From NCBI RefSeq assembly GCF_046254905.1, contig NZ_CP158016.1:2108001-2172000 (forward strand): a stretch of 64,000 nucleotides of DNA, read 5' to 3'. The notes beneath the pieces are model-generated. The model had not been told where the DNA came from, made no database searches, and saw nothing but the letters and a program-made list of their open reading frames with translations. The position numbers and the translations under genes were made by a program. Numbering within the stretch: the first letter of the stretch is position 1; the number at the start of each line of letters is the position of its first letter. Source of the stretch: Pseudaeromonas aegiceratis. GTDB lineage: Bacteria; Pseudomonadota; Gammaproteobacteria; Enterobacterales; Aeromonadaceae. Positions 34,657-43,666 of the stretch are shown one piece after another.

Positions 34657-36381
34657 ATGCAGGTCGAACTCGCGCGAATTCTTGCCGGATGTCAGATCCA
34701 GACCCTGCTGCAACCCATCCTCGACTGCCAGCAACAGGCGGCCCTGGGCTATGAGGCCTTGAGCCGCGGCCCCTCGGACAGCCCGCTGCACTCCCCCCTG
34801 GAGCTGTTCTTTCATGCCGAGCAGCAGGGGCGACTCAAGGAGATGGAGCTATTGTGCCTGCGCCAGGCCCTGGCCAGCTTCGCCCGCCAGCGGCTGCCGG
34901 GCCGGCTGTTCGTCAACCTCTCGCCGCGGGTGCTGCTGGCCTGTCAGGTAGCTGAGCTGGTGGCCCTGGCCCGGGAGGCCGGCCTGCAATGCCAGGATCT
35001 GGTGATCGAGCTGACCGAGCATCACCCGGTCAACTGCTGGGAGGACATTCAAAGCCAGGTGGCCCTGCTCAAGCAGGCGGGGTTCGGCGTGGCCATCGAC
35101 GATCTGGGGGCCGGCAATTCCGGCCTGCGCCTCTGGTCCAGCCTCAAGCCCGACTTCGTCAAGTTGGATATCTACTTCACCGCCGATCTGGACCGGGATC
35201 TCACCAAGCGCCAGTTCGTGGCCAGCCTGCGGGATCTGGCCGGCAACCTGGGCTGCGCCATGATCCTCGAAGGTGTGGAGCGGGAAGAGGAGTACCAGTG
35301 TCTGCGCCAGCTGGGCATCCGCTACTGCCAGGGCTACCTGTTGGGCAAGCCCGCCAGCCGGCCCGGCACCCTGTTTGATACCCGGCTCGATCCCCAACCT
35401 GGCGAACAGGAGCTGGTGCATCGGGTGGGGCAACTGGCCCAGGACGCCCCCGTGCTGAGCCCGGAGCTGTTGTGCGAGCAGGCGCTGCAGCTGTTCAAGC
35501 AACAGACGGAATACGGCTGTCTGCCGGTGCTGGGCAGGGATGACAGACCCATAGGCCTGCTGCGCCGCCAGAGCCTGTTAGCCCATCTGGCGGAGCGCTT
35601 CGGCTATTCCCTCTACGCCAAGGCCCCGGTGAGCCGGCTGATGGACTCGGCCCCCATACTGGTGGAGGCCGAACAGAGCCTGATCCAGGTGAGCCAGCAA
35701 CTGGTGGCCAGGAACAGCGACGAGATGGATGCCTGGTTTGTCATCTGCCAGCAGGGGCGCTATCTGGGCATGGGGCGGATCCGGGAACTGATGCGCCGGC
35801 TGACCGACTACAAGCTGCAGATGGCCCGCCATGCCAACCCCCTCACCCTGCTGCCGGGCAATGTGCCCATCCAGCAGGCCCTGACCCGCGCCATCCACCG
35901 AGGCCGCCCCTTCTGGCTAGCCTATTGCGATCTCAACCACTTCAAGCCGTTCAACGACGTCTGTGGCTACGATCGTGGGGATCAGATGATCAAGCTGCTG
36001 GCCCGCCTGCTGCGCAAGCACTTTGCCCAGGCCGGCACCTTCATCGGCCACCTGGGGGGCGATGACTTCATCCTGCTGGGGGATAGCCCAGGCTGGCAGG
36101 CGGATCTGGCCCGCCTGCAGGCGGAATTTCACCAGCTGCGCATCTGCTGCTATCGCCAGGAGGATGTGCGACGCGGCGGCATCGTCGGCCAGGATAGAGA
36201 TGGCCAGGAGCGGCAGTTTCCCCTGGTGGCCCTGGCCATCGGGGCCGTCTGCTGGCACCCCGGGCTGCCCCTGACCCAGGGACAGCTCAGCGAATGCTTG
36301 AGTCGGGCCAAGAAACAGGCCAAACAGCAGCCCGACCATCTCTGGCTCGACACCCAGTCCCAGGCCGCCATCTGCGCCTGA
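34657..36381 (+). CDS. EAL-CBS-GGDEF dual-domain c-di-GMP protein
   Basis: A 574-aa cytosolic protein with the order EAL, paired CBS domains, GGDEF. The EAL domain keeps Glu33-Ala-Leu35, ELTEHHP, the IDDLGAGNSGL loop, PDFVKLD and LEGVEREEEY, so phosphodiesterase activity is likely. The CBS pair (about 255-390) suggests nucleotide sensing. The GGDEF domain has GGDDF at 467-471, a form compatible with cyclase activity, but no RxxD inhibitory site precedes it. No membrane segment is visible. Such proteins may switch between making and degrading c-di-GMP according to the ligand bound by the CBS module. Confidence 0.9.
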   Translation: MQVELARILAGCQIQTLLQPILDCQQQAALGYEALSRGPSDSPLHSPLELFFHAEQQGRLKEMELLCLRQALASFARQRLPGRLFVNLSPRVLLACQVAELVALAREAGLQCQDLVIELTEHHPVNCWEDIQSQVALLKQAGFGVAIDDLGAGNSGLRLWSSLKPDFVKLDIYFTADLDRDLTKRQFVASLRDLAGNLGCAMILEGVEREEEYQCLRQLGIRYCQGYLLGKPASRPGTLFDTRLDPQPGEQELVHRVGQLAQDAPVLSPELLCEQALQLFKQQTEYGCLPVLGRDDRPIGLLRRQSLLAHLAERFGYSLYAKAPVSRLMDSAPILVEAEQSLIQVSQQLVARNSDEMDAWFVICQQGRYLGMGRIRELMRRLTDYKLQMARHANPLTLLPGNVPIQQALTRAIHRGRPFWLAYCDLNHFKPFNDVCGYDRGDQMIKLLARLLRKHFAQAGTFIGHLGGDDFILLGDSPGWQADLARLQAEFHQLRICCYRQEDVRRGGIVGQDRDGQERQFPLVALAIGAVCWHPGLPLTQGQLSECLSRAKKQAKQQPDHLWLDTQSQAAICA

Positions 36382-36384
36382 GGG

Positions 36385-36963
36385 TCAGTGGCTGGCGGTC
36401 GTCCCGGGCGCGGCAGACACAGCCGCCGAGACAGGCTGGCTCAGCTGAGTAGCACTCGCCCCGCTGACCGCACCGGCACCGCTGGCCGGTAGGCTCAGCC
36501 CCCCCGGGCTGCTGTCACCGGCCTTGGCCTTGGCCACCTGCAGCATCAGCGCCAGGCGCGGCAGGCCCGCCTGGATCAGGCCCTGCCCCACCGCCAGCGT
36601 CTCCTCCCGGAGCAGGGGCGCATACTTGACGTATTTCTTGCCGGTCGGCGTGGCAAAGAAGGCATTCATCTGGGCCATCTCATCCCGGGTGAAATGCTGG
36701 CTGTAGCGCAGCGCCAACCCCTGACGCAGCTCGGGCCAGCTCAGGGTCTCCTTGCTCCAGCGCTGCACCAGCCCCTGATAGCGGGCCAGCTCAGGTTGCT
36801 GACGGATCAGATCCTGCAGCACCTGCTGGCTGAACTGGTTGAACTGGCCGGGATTGATGAGATTATCCGCCAGGCTCAAGGCCTCGGCGGGCAACTCGGC
36901 ATGGCACAGAGTGGCCCACAGCAGCACTCCTCCCCCCAACAGCCGGCGTAGCATATCCCTCAT
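36385..36963 (-). CDS. Exported DUF2059-type protein
   Basis: A 192-aa protein with a Sec signal peptide (LLRRLLGGGVLLWATLCHA, cleaved before ELP). The central part, TRDEMAQMNAFFATPTGKKYV, is the core DUF2059 signature. The C-terminal 45 residues are low-complexity Ser/Ala/Gly/Pro. The ATG at 36963 has AAAGGAACC upstream; the ORF is open to 37116 but unsupported beyond. The family is periplasmic and of unknown function. It ends 3 nt from the convergent c-di-GMP gene. Confidence 0.8.
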   Translation of the reverse strand: MRDMLRRLLGGGVLLWATLCHAELPAEALSLADNLINPGQFNQFSQQVLQDLIRQQPELARYQGLVQRWSKETLSWPELRQGLALRYSQHFTRDEMAQMNAFFATPTGKKYVKYAPLLREETLAVGQGLIQAGLPRLALMLQVAKAKAGDSSPGGLSLPASGAGAVSGASATQLSQPVSAAVSAAPGTTASH

Positions 36964-37114
36964 GCGGGTTCCTTTTATCTGGCGGGCCCAGTGACCCTTG
37001 GTCTTGCGGATCGGGTGACCCTTATCACAAGTTGGCGCCAAGGCGCCGCCATGCGTGTCCGCCGTGGCCGGATTGGCATACCATGACGCCATCCCGCCGG
37101 CACAGGAGCGGATC

Positions 37115-38785
37115 ATGCCCCTCGTCTTCTCGTTGTTTCAACAGCTCAGCGTGTTTTTGGTGATCGCCTACCTGCTCTCTAAGACGCCCCTGTTCCACCC
37201 CTTGGCCAACTATTCGGTACGCCTCCCCCACAAGGTGGTGATCTACCTGCTGTTCTCCAGCTTCTGCATCCTGGGCACCTACTTCGGCCTGGAGATCCAG
37301 GGGGCCATCGCCAACACCCGGGCGGTGGGCGCCGTGCTGGGCGGCCTGCTGGGCGGCCCGGTCACCGGCTTCTTCGTCGGCCTCACCGGCGGCCTGCACC
37401 GCTGGAGCCTGGGCGGCTTCACCGATGTGGCCTGCGCCGTCTCCACCACGGCCGAAGGGCTGCTGGGCGGCCTGGTACACTGGCAGCTGCTGCGTCGTGG
37501 TCGGCTGGACAGCCTGTTCAGCCCCTATTTGGCCTTTGCCGTCACCCTGCTGGCCGAGCTGCTGCAGATGCTGATCATACTGCTGCTGGCCCACCCCTTC
37601 ACCCAGGCCTGGGCGCTGGTGCAACTCATAGCCCCGCCCATGCTGCTGGCCAACGCCACCGGCGCCGCCCTGTTTATCAGCATGATCCGCGATCAGAAGC
37701 GCATGTTCGAGGAACTCTCCGGCACCTTCTCCGCCAAGGCGTTGCGCATCGCCCAGCGCACCGTCGGCCTGCTGGATCAGGGTCTCACCCCCGAGGCCGC
37801 CCAGGCGGTGGCCCACATCCTCTATCAGGAAACCGGGGTCGGCGCCGTGGCCATCACCGACTGTCACCGCATTCTGGCCTTCGTCGGCACCGGTGACGAT
37901 CACCACAAACCGGGGCGGCCCATCTCCTCCCCCCTGACCCTGGCCGCCATTGCTCATAACCGCTTGATGTTTGCCGACGGCCAGACCGAACCCTACCGCT
38001 GCAGCATCCAGGCCCACTGTCCCCTGGGCTCTGTGCTGGTGATCCCCTTGCAGGGGGAGAGGGGCGTCCTGGGCACCATCAAGCTGTATGAACCCCGGCA
38101 GCGCCTGTTCCTCAAGATCAATCGCACCCTGGGGGAAGGCATCGCCAGCCTGCTGTCGCGGCAGCTGCTCAGCAGCCGGCTGGCCCAGCAGGAGAGCCTC
38201 TTGACCCAGGCGGAACTCAAGCTGCTGCGGGCCCAGATCAACCCCCATTTCCTGTTCAACACCCTCAACACCATCAGTGCCATCACCCGCACGGATCCCG
38301 AGCGGGCCCGCGCCCTGCTGCTGCACCTGTCCCATTTTTTCCGCAAGAACCTCAAGCGCCAGGTGGGGCTCACCACCCTGGCCGAGGAGCTGGAACACTG
38401 CCAGTCTTACCTGGAGATAGAGCAGGCCCGCTTCGGCGAGCGGCTGCAGGTGGATTACCAGATCCCCGAGGCGCTGCTCACCACCCGGCTGCCGGCCTTT
38501 ACCCTGCAGCCCCTGATCGAAAACGCCATCAAGCACGGCATCGCCAACCTGCTGGAGCCGGGGCGGCTGCAGATCCGCGCTTGCGCCCAGGACGGCAGCG
38601 TGCGGCTGGAGATAGAAGACAATGCCGGCGCCTATGCACAGTCCGGCACCAGCGATGGCCTGGGGCTGACCATAGTGCAGCGCCGCCTGCACAACGCCTT
38701 TGGCGAGGCGGCGCAGCTTAGCATCCACAACCAGGCCGACTGCTACTGCCGGGTCAGCCTGACCCTGCCCAAGGAGGCCCCATGA
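37115..38785 (+). CDS. btsS: LytS/BtsS-type membrane sensor histidine kinase
   Basis: A 556-aa kinase with an N-terminal 5TMR-LYT membrane domain (LANYSVRLPHKVVIYLLFSS, GGPVTGFFVGLTGGLHRWS), a GAF-like domain, and a HisKA_7TM-type kinase. The phosphorylated His is His378 in INPHFLFNTLNTI, and the ATP-binding N-box is LQPLIENAIKHGI. It is the family of E. coli BtsS (a high-affinity pyruvate sensor) and YpdA. Its stop overlaps the btsR start (ATGA), and a CstA-family transporter follows, matching the BtsSR-BtsT regulatory logic. RBS AGGAG. Confidence 0.9.
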   Translation: MPLVFSLFQQLSVFLVIAYLLSKTPLFHPLANYSVRLPHKVVIYLLFSSFCILGTYFGLEIQGAIANTRAVGAVLGGLLGGPVTGFFVGLTGGLHRWSLGGFTDVACAVSTTAEGLLGGLVHWQLLRRGRLDSLFSPYLAFAVTLLAELLQMLIILLLAHPFTQAWALVQLIAPPMLLANATGAALFISMIRDQKRMFEELSGTFSAKALRIAQRTVGLLDQGLTPEAAQAVAHILYQETGVGAVAITDCHRILAFVGTGDDHHKPGRPISSPLTLAAIAHNRLMFADGQTEPYRCSIQAHCPLGSVLVIPLQGERGVLGTIKLYEPRQRLFLKINRTLGEGIASLLSRQLLSSRLAQQESLLTQAELKLLRAQINPHFLFNTLNTISAITRTDPERARALLLHLSHFFRKNLKRQVGLTTLAEELEHCQSYLEIEQARFGERLQVDYQIPEALLTTRLPAFTLQPLIENAIKHGIANLLEPGRLQIRACAQDGSVRLEIEDNAGAYAQSGTSDGLGLTIVQRRLHNAFGEAAQLSIHNQADCYCRVSLTLPKEAP

Positions 38786-39489
38786 TCCGCGTGTTGGTGG
38801 TGGATGACGAACCCTTCGCCCGTCAGGAGCTGATAAGTCAGCTGGCCGACGCGGCAGACATCCAGATCCTGGGGCAGGCAGCCAATGCCATCGAGGCCCT
38901 GCAACAGATCAACGAACGCAAGCCCGATGTGGTGTTTCTGGATATCCAGATGCCCAAGGTGAGCGGCATGGAGCTCATCGGCCTGCTGGCGGATCCCCTG
39001 CCCCGCATCGTGTTTGTCACCGCTTTCGACGACTACGCCATCCAGGCCTTCGAGGAGCAGGCCTTCGACTACCTGCTCAAGCCCGTGGCGCCGGATCGCC
39101 TGGCCAAGACCCTCGACCGCCTGCGCCAGAGCCTGGCGCCGCAACCGGTGCGCCAGCTGGCCACGCCGCCCACCCGGCTGCCGGTATTCGTCCACAACCG
39201 GGTCAAGCTGCTGCCCCTTGAGGAGATCGACTTTGCCTATTCGGATCTGGGGGGCGTGCACCTGGTGAGCGGCAGTGACCACTATCATACCCAGCTCACC
39301 CTGAAGGCCCTGGAGGAGCAGACCCCCCTCATCCGCTGTCACCGTCAGTATCTGGTGGCCCCCCAGGCCCTGGCGGAGCTGCGCCTGCTGGAACATCAGC
39401 TGGCGGAGATCCTTACCCCGGCGGGGCAAGCGGTGCCGGTGAGCCGGCGCTTTCTGCCCGACATCAAGGCCCGCCTGGGGCTGAGCTGA
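38782..39489 (+). CDS. btsR: LytTR response regulator BtsR-type
   Basis: A 235-aa two-component regulator. The receiver domain has the acidic pair in VVDDEPFARQEL, phospho-acceptor Asp54 in VFLDIQMPKVSG, and LKPV with the conserved Lys. The C-terminal LytTR DNA-binding domain includes IRCHRQYLVAP and PVSRRFLPDIKARLG. It should be phosphorylated by the preceding kinase and activate the transporter gene just downstream, where a direct repeat fits a LytTR site. Confidence 0.92.
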   Translation: MIRVLVVDDEPFARQELISQLADAADIQILGQAANAIEALQQINERKPDVVFLDIQMPKVSGMELIGLLADPLPRIVFVTAFDDYAIQAFEEQAFDYLLKPVAPDRLAKTLDRLRQSLAPQPVRQLATPPTRLPVFVHNRVKLLPLEEIDFAYSDLGGVHLVSGSDHYHTQLTLKALEEQTPLIRCHRQYLVAPQALAELRLLEHQLAEILTPAGQAVPVSRRFLPDIKARLGLS

Positions 39490-39512
39490 TGTGACGCAAC
39501 TCACAGCCCCTC

Positions 39513-39540
39513 GCCGCTGGCGCCGCCAACGCGCCGCTTA
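39513..39540 (+). promoter_or_regulatory. Candidate LytTR direct repeat upstream of cstA-type gene
   Basis: Two copies of CGCCGCT (GCCGCTGG at 39513-39520 and GCCGCTTA at 39533-39540) lie 20 bp apart, start to start. The second matches E. coli BtsR half-site ACC[G/A]CT[C/T]A at 7 of 8 bases. The spacing is close to the 21 bp known for BtsR. It lies 77-104 nt upstream of the transporter ATG. Confidence 0.45.
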
Positions 39541-39616
39541 ACCGGCCAGGGCAGCCAGGACGCGGGGCGCCGCCTACACTCCTCTTCGATTGATAACCGT
39601 TCCAAGGAGTGAAGGT

Positions 39617-41041
39617 ATGAGCTGGTTCCTACTCGCTGTCGGCCTGTTGCTGGCAGGCTATTTCTTCTACGGCAAGTTCGTGGAAAAGGTGTTCGGGCCC
39701 CGGCCGGAACAGGCTACCCCGGCGGTCACCATGGCGGATGGGGTGGACTATGTGCCCATGTCCGACAAGAAGATCTACCTGGTTCAGCTGCTGAACATCG
39801 CCGGCGTGGGTCCCATCTTCGGCCCCATCCTGGGCGCCCTGTATGGCCCGGTGGCCATGTTGTGGATCGTGTTTGGCTGTATCTTCGCCGGCGCAGTCCA
39901 CGACTACTTCTCCGGCATGCTGTCGGTGCGCGCCAAGGGCGCCTCCGTGCCTGTGGTGGTGGGTGAACACCTGGGCACCGCCGCCAAGCACTTCATGAAC
40001 CTGTTTGCCGTCCTGCTGCTGATGCTGGTGGGGGTGGTGTTCGTGCTGAGCCCCGCCGGCCTGCTGGCCAGCCTCACCAGCAGCAGCGTCGTTTACTGGA
40101 TCCTGGCCATCTTCGCCTACTACATACTGGCGACCATAGTGCCCATCGACAAGATCATCGGTCGCCTCTACCCCCTGTTTGGCGCCCTGCTGCTGTTCAT
40201 GTCCGTGGGACTGGTGGCCGCCATGCTGCTGTCCGACAAGCCGCTGTACAGTGCCGGCATCAGCCTGGCCAACCTGCATCCCAGCGAGCTGCCCCTGTGG
40301 CCCCTGCTGTTTATCACCATCGCCTGCGGCGCCGTGTCCGGCTTCCACGCCACCCAGTCACCGCTGATGGCGCGCTGCATGCAGAATGAAAAGTCCGGCC
40401 GCTTCATCTTCTACGGCGCCATGATAGGTGAAGGGGTGATCGCCCTCATCTGGTGTACCCTGGGTCTCTCCTTCTACGACAGCCCCGCCGCCCTCAACGC
40501 CACCCTGGCCAATGGCGGTCCGGCCGCCGTGGTACACGAGGTCTCCATCGGCCTGCTGGGTCAGGTGGGGGGCATACTGGCCATCCTGGGGGTCGTGATA
40601 CTGCCCATCACCTCCGGCGACACCGCCTTCCGCAGTGCCCGCCTCATCATCGCCGAGTTCTTGAAGATGCCGCAGAAGCCCATCGCCAAGCGACTGCTCA
40701 TCGCCATCCCCATGTTTGTGGTGGGCTACCTCATCTCCAAGGCCGACTTCGGGGTGATCTGGCGCTACTTCGGCTGGGCCAACCAGACCACCGCCGTGAT
40801 CATGCTGTGGGCCGCGGCAGCCTACCTGGCCAAGGAGGACAAGCTGCACTGGATCTGCACCATCCCCGCCGTCTTCATGACTGCCGTGTGCATCACCTAC
40901 CTGGCCAATGCCCCCATCGGCTTCGGCCTGGACATGCTGCCCGCCACCCTGATTGGCGTGGCCGCCACCCTGGTGATCACTGTGCTGTTCCTGCTGAAGT
41001 ACCGCGGCGGCACCCTGGCCGCCAAGGCGCCGGTTCGCTAA
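39617..41041 (+). CDS. CstA-family carbon-starvation/pyruvate transporter (short form)
   Basis: A 474-aa inner-membrane protein of the CstA/BtsT family with about 12-13 hydrophobic segments: LVQLLNIAGVGPIFGPILGA, GCIFAGAVHDYFSGMLSVRA, CGAVSGFHATQSPLMARCM and ILPITSGDTAFRSARLIIAEF. E. coli CstA and BtsT are about 700 aa; this is the short form lacking the C-terminal part. Because it follows BtsSR, pyruvate uptake with H+ is the best guess, though peptides were once proposed for CstA. The ATG at 39617 has AAGGAG upstream. Confidence 0.9.
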   Translation: MSWFLLAVGLLLAGYFFYGKFVEKVFGPRPEQATPAVTMADGVDYVPMSDKKIYLVQLLNIAGVGPIFGPILGALYGPVAMLWIVFGCIFAGAVHDYFSGMLSVRAKGASVPVVVGEHLGTAAKHFMNLFAVLLLMLVGVVFVLSPAGLLASLTSSSVVYWILAIFAYYILATIVPIDKIIGRLYPLFGALLLFMSVGLVAAMLLSDKPLYSAGISLANLHPSELPLWPLLFITIACGAVSGFHATQSPLMARCMQNEKSGRFIFYGAMIGEGVIALIWCTLGLSFYDSPAALNATLANGGPAAVVHEVSIGLLGQVGGILAILGVVILPITSGDTAFRSARLIIAEFLKMPQKPIAKRLLIAIPMFVVGYLISKADFGVIWRYFGWANQTTAVIMLWAAAAYLAKEDKLHWICTIPAVFMTAVCITYLANAPIGFGLDMLPATLIGVAATLVITVLFLLKYRGGTLAAKAPVR

Positions 41042-41060
41042 GCTTGGCCCCTAGCAACAC

Positions 41061-41084
41061 AAAACCCCGCCGAGGCGGGGTTTT
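41061..41084. terminator. Bidirectional terminator between cstA-type and DUF481 genes
   Basis: 10-bp stem AAAACCCCGC / GCGGGGTTTT with a CGAG loop, with A- and T-runs on both strands. Confidence 0.92.
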
Positions 41085-41107
41085 GTCTTTGTACCTTACC
41101 TGTCTAC

Positions 41108-41158
41108 GCCTCAGTACTAGGCCTCAGTACTACTCCTCTGTACTAGGCCTCAGTAGTT
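41108..41158. repeat. 13-bp tandem repeat, about 4 copies
   Basis: Unit GCCTCAGTACTAG repeats head to tail at 41108, 41121, 41134 and 41147 (last copy partial). The third copy has TCCTCTG for GCCTCAG. The last copy contains the stop codon (41150-41152) of the leftward DUF481 gene, so copy-number change would not alter the protein but would change its 3' UTR. Confidence 0.85.
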
Positions 41159-42106
41159 AAAGCCCAGGCTCAGGTAATGGCGCCACTCCAGATCGTCGTC
41201 GTCACGGATCTTCTGGCCATCGACCTTCAGCCACATGTCATTCCAGTCCACCTCGGAGCGCCAGGAGAGCCGCAGGTGCTTGCTCAGGGCATACCGCAGG
41301 CCAAACTCCCCCTCCACCTGCTGGTTCAGCACCACCCAGTCCGATTGCTGCTGGAGAAATTTGGTGTACTTGCCCTGGCTGAACAGGGTGAAGCGGCTGT
41401 CCCCCAGGGGTTGCTGGTAATCCCAGCCCCAGCTCAGCAGCGGATAGGCCACCTGCTGGCCGGGGAACAGGAAGGAGAGCGCCTCATTGTCGCCCCGCCA
41501 GCGCACCGCGCTCCAGCCCGCCTGCAGGTTCATCTCCAGCCAGCTCTCCTTGCGCTTCCAGAAGCGATAGCCCGGGCCGGTGGCATAGTCCACCTCCAAG
41601 TAGGTGGAGCCCAGCATGTCGTAGCGGTAATCCACAGAGCCACGCCAGTACCAGTTGGGATGGAAGAAGTAGTCCAACTTGGGCACCAGCTGATACTTGT
41701 GGGTCAGGGTCTCCCCTTCGGAGGTGTCGTACTCATAATCCCCGGTCAGCCCCCAGCGCCATTGGCCGGCGGTCAACTGGGTATCCAGCTTTAGATCGAT
41801 GTCGTTGCGGCTGCTCTCACCGCGCTTGAGCTTGGCACTGGCATCGGCGGCGAGCTTGTACTCCCAATCCGCCTGCGGCTTGGCCGGCGGCGTGGCGGCC
41901 ACCAGCGCCTCGGGCGCCTTGAATTGTCCCGCCTCATCCTGCCAGCGGGTGACATTGGCCCGCGGCAGCCGCAGCTGGCCGCCATAGACGGTCTCCAGCA
42001 CCAGCTCGCTGCCGCTGATCTTCTTGATCTGGCCGCTCAGCCGATCGCCGTTGTCCATCCACAACACGACCTGGGCCGCCCCCAGCAGCCCCAGCAACAG
42101 ACTCAT
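41150..42106 (-). CDS. DUF481 (YdiY-like) outer-membrane beta-barrel protein
   Basis: A 318-aa exported protein. A short hydrophobic start (MSLLLGLLGAAQVVL) serves as a signal. Next is a DUF481-associated N-terminal module (LWMDNGDRLSGQIKKISGSE) of about 50 residues, then alternating beta-strand sequence such as WRWGLTGDYEYD, YFFHPNWYWRGSVDYRYD and LRLSWRSEVDW. It ends LGFNY with a C-terminal aromatic residue, the usual barrel-assembly signal. The function is unknown (E. coli YdiY is acid-inducible). It begins 17 nt after rhtB, so it is probably in that operon. Confidence 0.82.
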   Translation of the reverse strand: MSLLLGLLGAAQVVLWMDNGDRLSGQIKKISGSELVLETVYGGQLRLPRANVTRWQDEAGQFKAPEALVAATPPAKPQADWEYKLAADASAKLKRGESSRNDIDLKLDTQLTAGQWRWGLTGDYEYDTSEGETLTHKYQLVPKLDYFFHPNWYWRGSVDYRYDMLGSTYLEVDYATGPGYRFWKRKESWLEMNLQAGWSAVRWRGDNEALSFLFPGQQVAYPLLSWGWDYQQPLGDSRFTLFSQGKYTKFLQQQSDWVVLNQQVEGEFGLRYALSKHLRLSWRSEVDWNDMWLKVDGQKIRDDDDLEWRHYLSLGFNY

Positions 42107-42123
42107 GACGACTGGACTCCGTC

Positions 42124-42750
42124 TCAGCTGCTCCTATGCACCAGGGCCAGCACGGACGCCGCCCCCACGAACAGGCTGGCAAAGCTGCGGTTGAGCAACC
42201 GCTGCTGCCGCGGGGTACGCAGCAGCTGCAGCACCTTGGCGGCCAGGCAGGTATAGCCCGTCATCACCACCACATCCACGCTGATCATGGTGAGCAGCAT
42301 CAGGCCGTACTGGGGCACCAGGGGCGCGCTGGGATCGATGAACTGGGGCAGCACCGCCAGCATGAAGACGATGGCCTTGGGATTGCTGATGTTGACCAGA
42401 AAGCCCTTGACCAGCAGGGCGCGACCGCGGATCTGCACCGGATCCGACTGGGCCTTGATGGTCTGGGGTGCCTGGCGCCACTGGCGGTAGGCCAAATAGA
42501 TGAGATAGAGGACGCCGAACCACTTGATGAGGTTGAACGCCAGCTCCGAGGCCACCAGCACGGCCCCTACCCCGGCGGCCACGATCAGGATCTGTACCGC
42601 CAGGGCCAGCTGCAGCCCGACGATATTCCAGTAACCGCGCCATACCCCCACCTGCAGCCCGCTGGACATGGAGGAAATGGCCCCCGCGCCAGGGGATAAG
42701 CTGATGACCCAACAGGCGGCAAAAAACGCCAGCCACATATCCAGTGCCAT
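42124..42750 (-). CDS. rhtB: LysE/RhtB family amino-acid exporter
   Basis: A 208-aa inner-membrane exporter with about six hydrophobic segments. It resembles E. coli RhtB: MALDMWLAFFAACWVISLSPG with the SPG motif, IKWFGVLYLIYLAYRQWR, NISNPKAIVFMLAVLPQF and VVVMTGYTCLAAKV. RhtB exports homoserine, homoserine lactone and some amino acids. The specific substrate is not proven. The ATG at 42750 has AGGAGGTGCGAC upstream; an upstream extension is not conserved. Confidence 0.85.
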   Translation of the reverse strand: MALDMWLAFFAACWVISLSPGAGAISSMSSGLQVGVWRGYWNIVGLQLALAVQILIVAAGVGAVLVASELAFNLIKWFGVLYLIYLAYRQWRQAPQTIKAQSDPVQIRGRALLVKGFLVNISNPKAIVFMLAVLPQFIDPSAPLVPQYGLMLLTMISVDVVVMTGYTCLAAKVLQLLRTPRQQRLLNRSFASLFVGAASVLALVHRSS

Positions 42751-42823
42751 GTCGCACCTCCTTGTTAAAGCCGCATTAAACGCCAGCGGACGACACCGGG
42801 CAAGGGGCAAGTGTCACTGGCGT

Positions 42824-43396
42824 TCAGCGCGCCATGGCTCCCGGCGTCCGGGACAGGGGCAGACACATCAACAGGCTGCTGCCGTGACGCACGGCGGCGA
42901 AGCCATGCCGTGCGAACAGGGCCACTGAGCCATGGAATTTGCCGGCCGCCGAGCGGGCGCGGGGATTGGGGTAGGCCTCCGCCCACCACCAGTCTTGCCC
43001 CCGGGCATCCTCCAGCACCTGGGTCAGCAGCCCATCGGCAATGCCCTGGCCGCGCCAGGCGGGATCCACCATAAAACAGGTGATGGCCAGCACAGGATCT
43101 GCCGACGAACCGGCGGCCAGCGCGGTAAAGGCGGACTTGCGATTGGCATTGCACCAACCCACCACCTGGTCCTCATGCCAAGCCAGATACCCTTGCAGCC
43201 GCCCGCTGTCCATGAGCCAGCGGGCGTAGTCCCGCCGCCGTCGCCCGGCCCCGACGGCCTCCTTTGGGCGAGGCCGAAAAAAATAGGTGCAGTAGCAACC
43301 GGCCCAGCCCGGATTATCGCTAAACGCCCGGGTATCAAAAAACGCCAACCAGGCGTCAACGCCAGTCACACTCAAGGGTGTAATGCGGATCCCCAT
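42824..43396 (-). CDS. GNAT-family N-acetyltransferase
   Basis: A 190-aa protein with a GNAT acetyltransferase fold. The acetyl-CoA loop is in VDPAWRGQGIADGLLTQVLE (RGQGIA), after ITCFM. The N-terminal half includes WAGCYCTYFF and GRRRRDYARWLMDSGRLQGYLA, seen in uncharacterised GNAT proteins. The substrate is unknown. The ATG at 43396 follows GGGAGGGACC. It precedes rhtB by 73 nt on the same strand. Confidence 0.8.
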   Translation of the reverse strand: MGIRITPLSVTGVDAWLAFFDTRAFSDNPGWAGCYCTYFFRPRPKEAVGAGRRRRDYARWLMDSGRLQGYLAWHEDQVVGWCNANRKSAFTALAAGSSADPVLAITCFMVDPAWRGQGIADGLLTQVLEDARGQDWWWAEAYPNPRARSAAGKFHGSVALFARHGFAAVRHGSSLLMCLPLSRTPGAMAR

Positions 43397-43666
43397 GGTC
43401 CCTCCCAACTCGCGCTAACCGGCCCTTTTCTGTCGCCCTTTCCAGCTCTAGGGCATTCTCGCCGCCCCGTCAAGGATCCCCCGCGGTTCACCTGGCATTG
43501 CCGGATGATGTGCCCGCTGGCAACAGTCGACACCGAGGGAGTAAAATGGAACTGATGCTGGCCAGCCGGACGAGCCAACTGCCCTCGGAGCGATATGCGC
43601 GCGACCCCGTCGACGCCCGGCTCACCGGCCGCCACGGTGCCGTGCTCACCCAACAAGGAGAGACAC

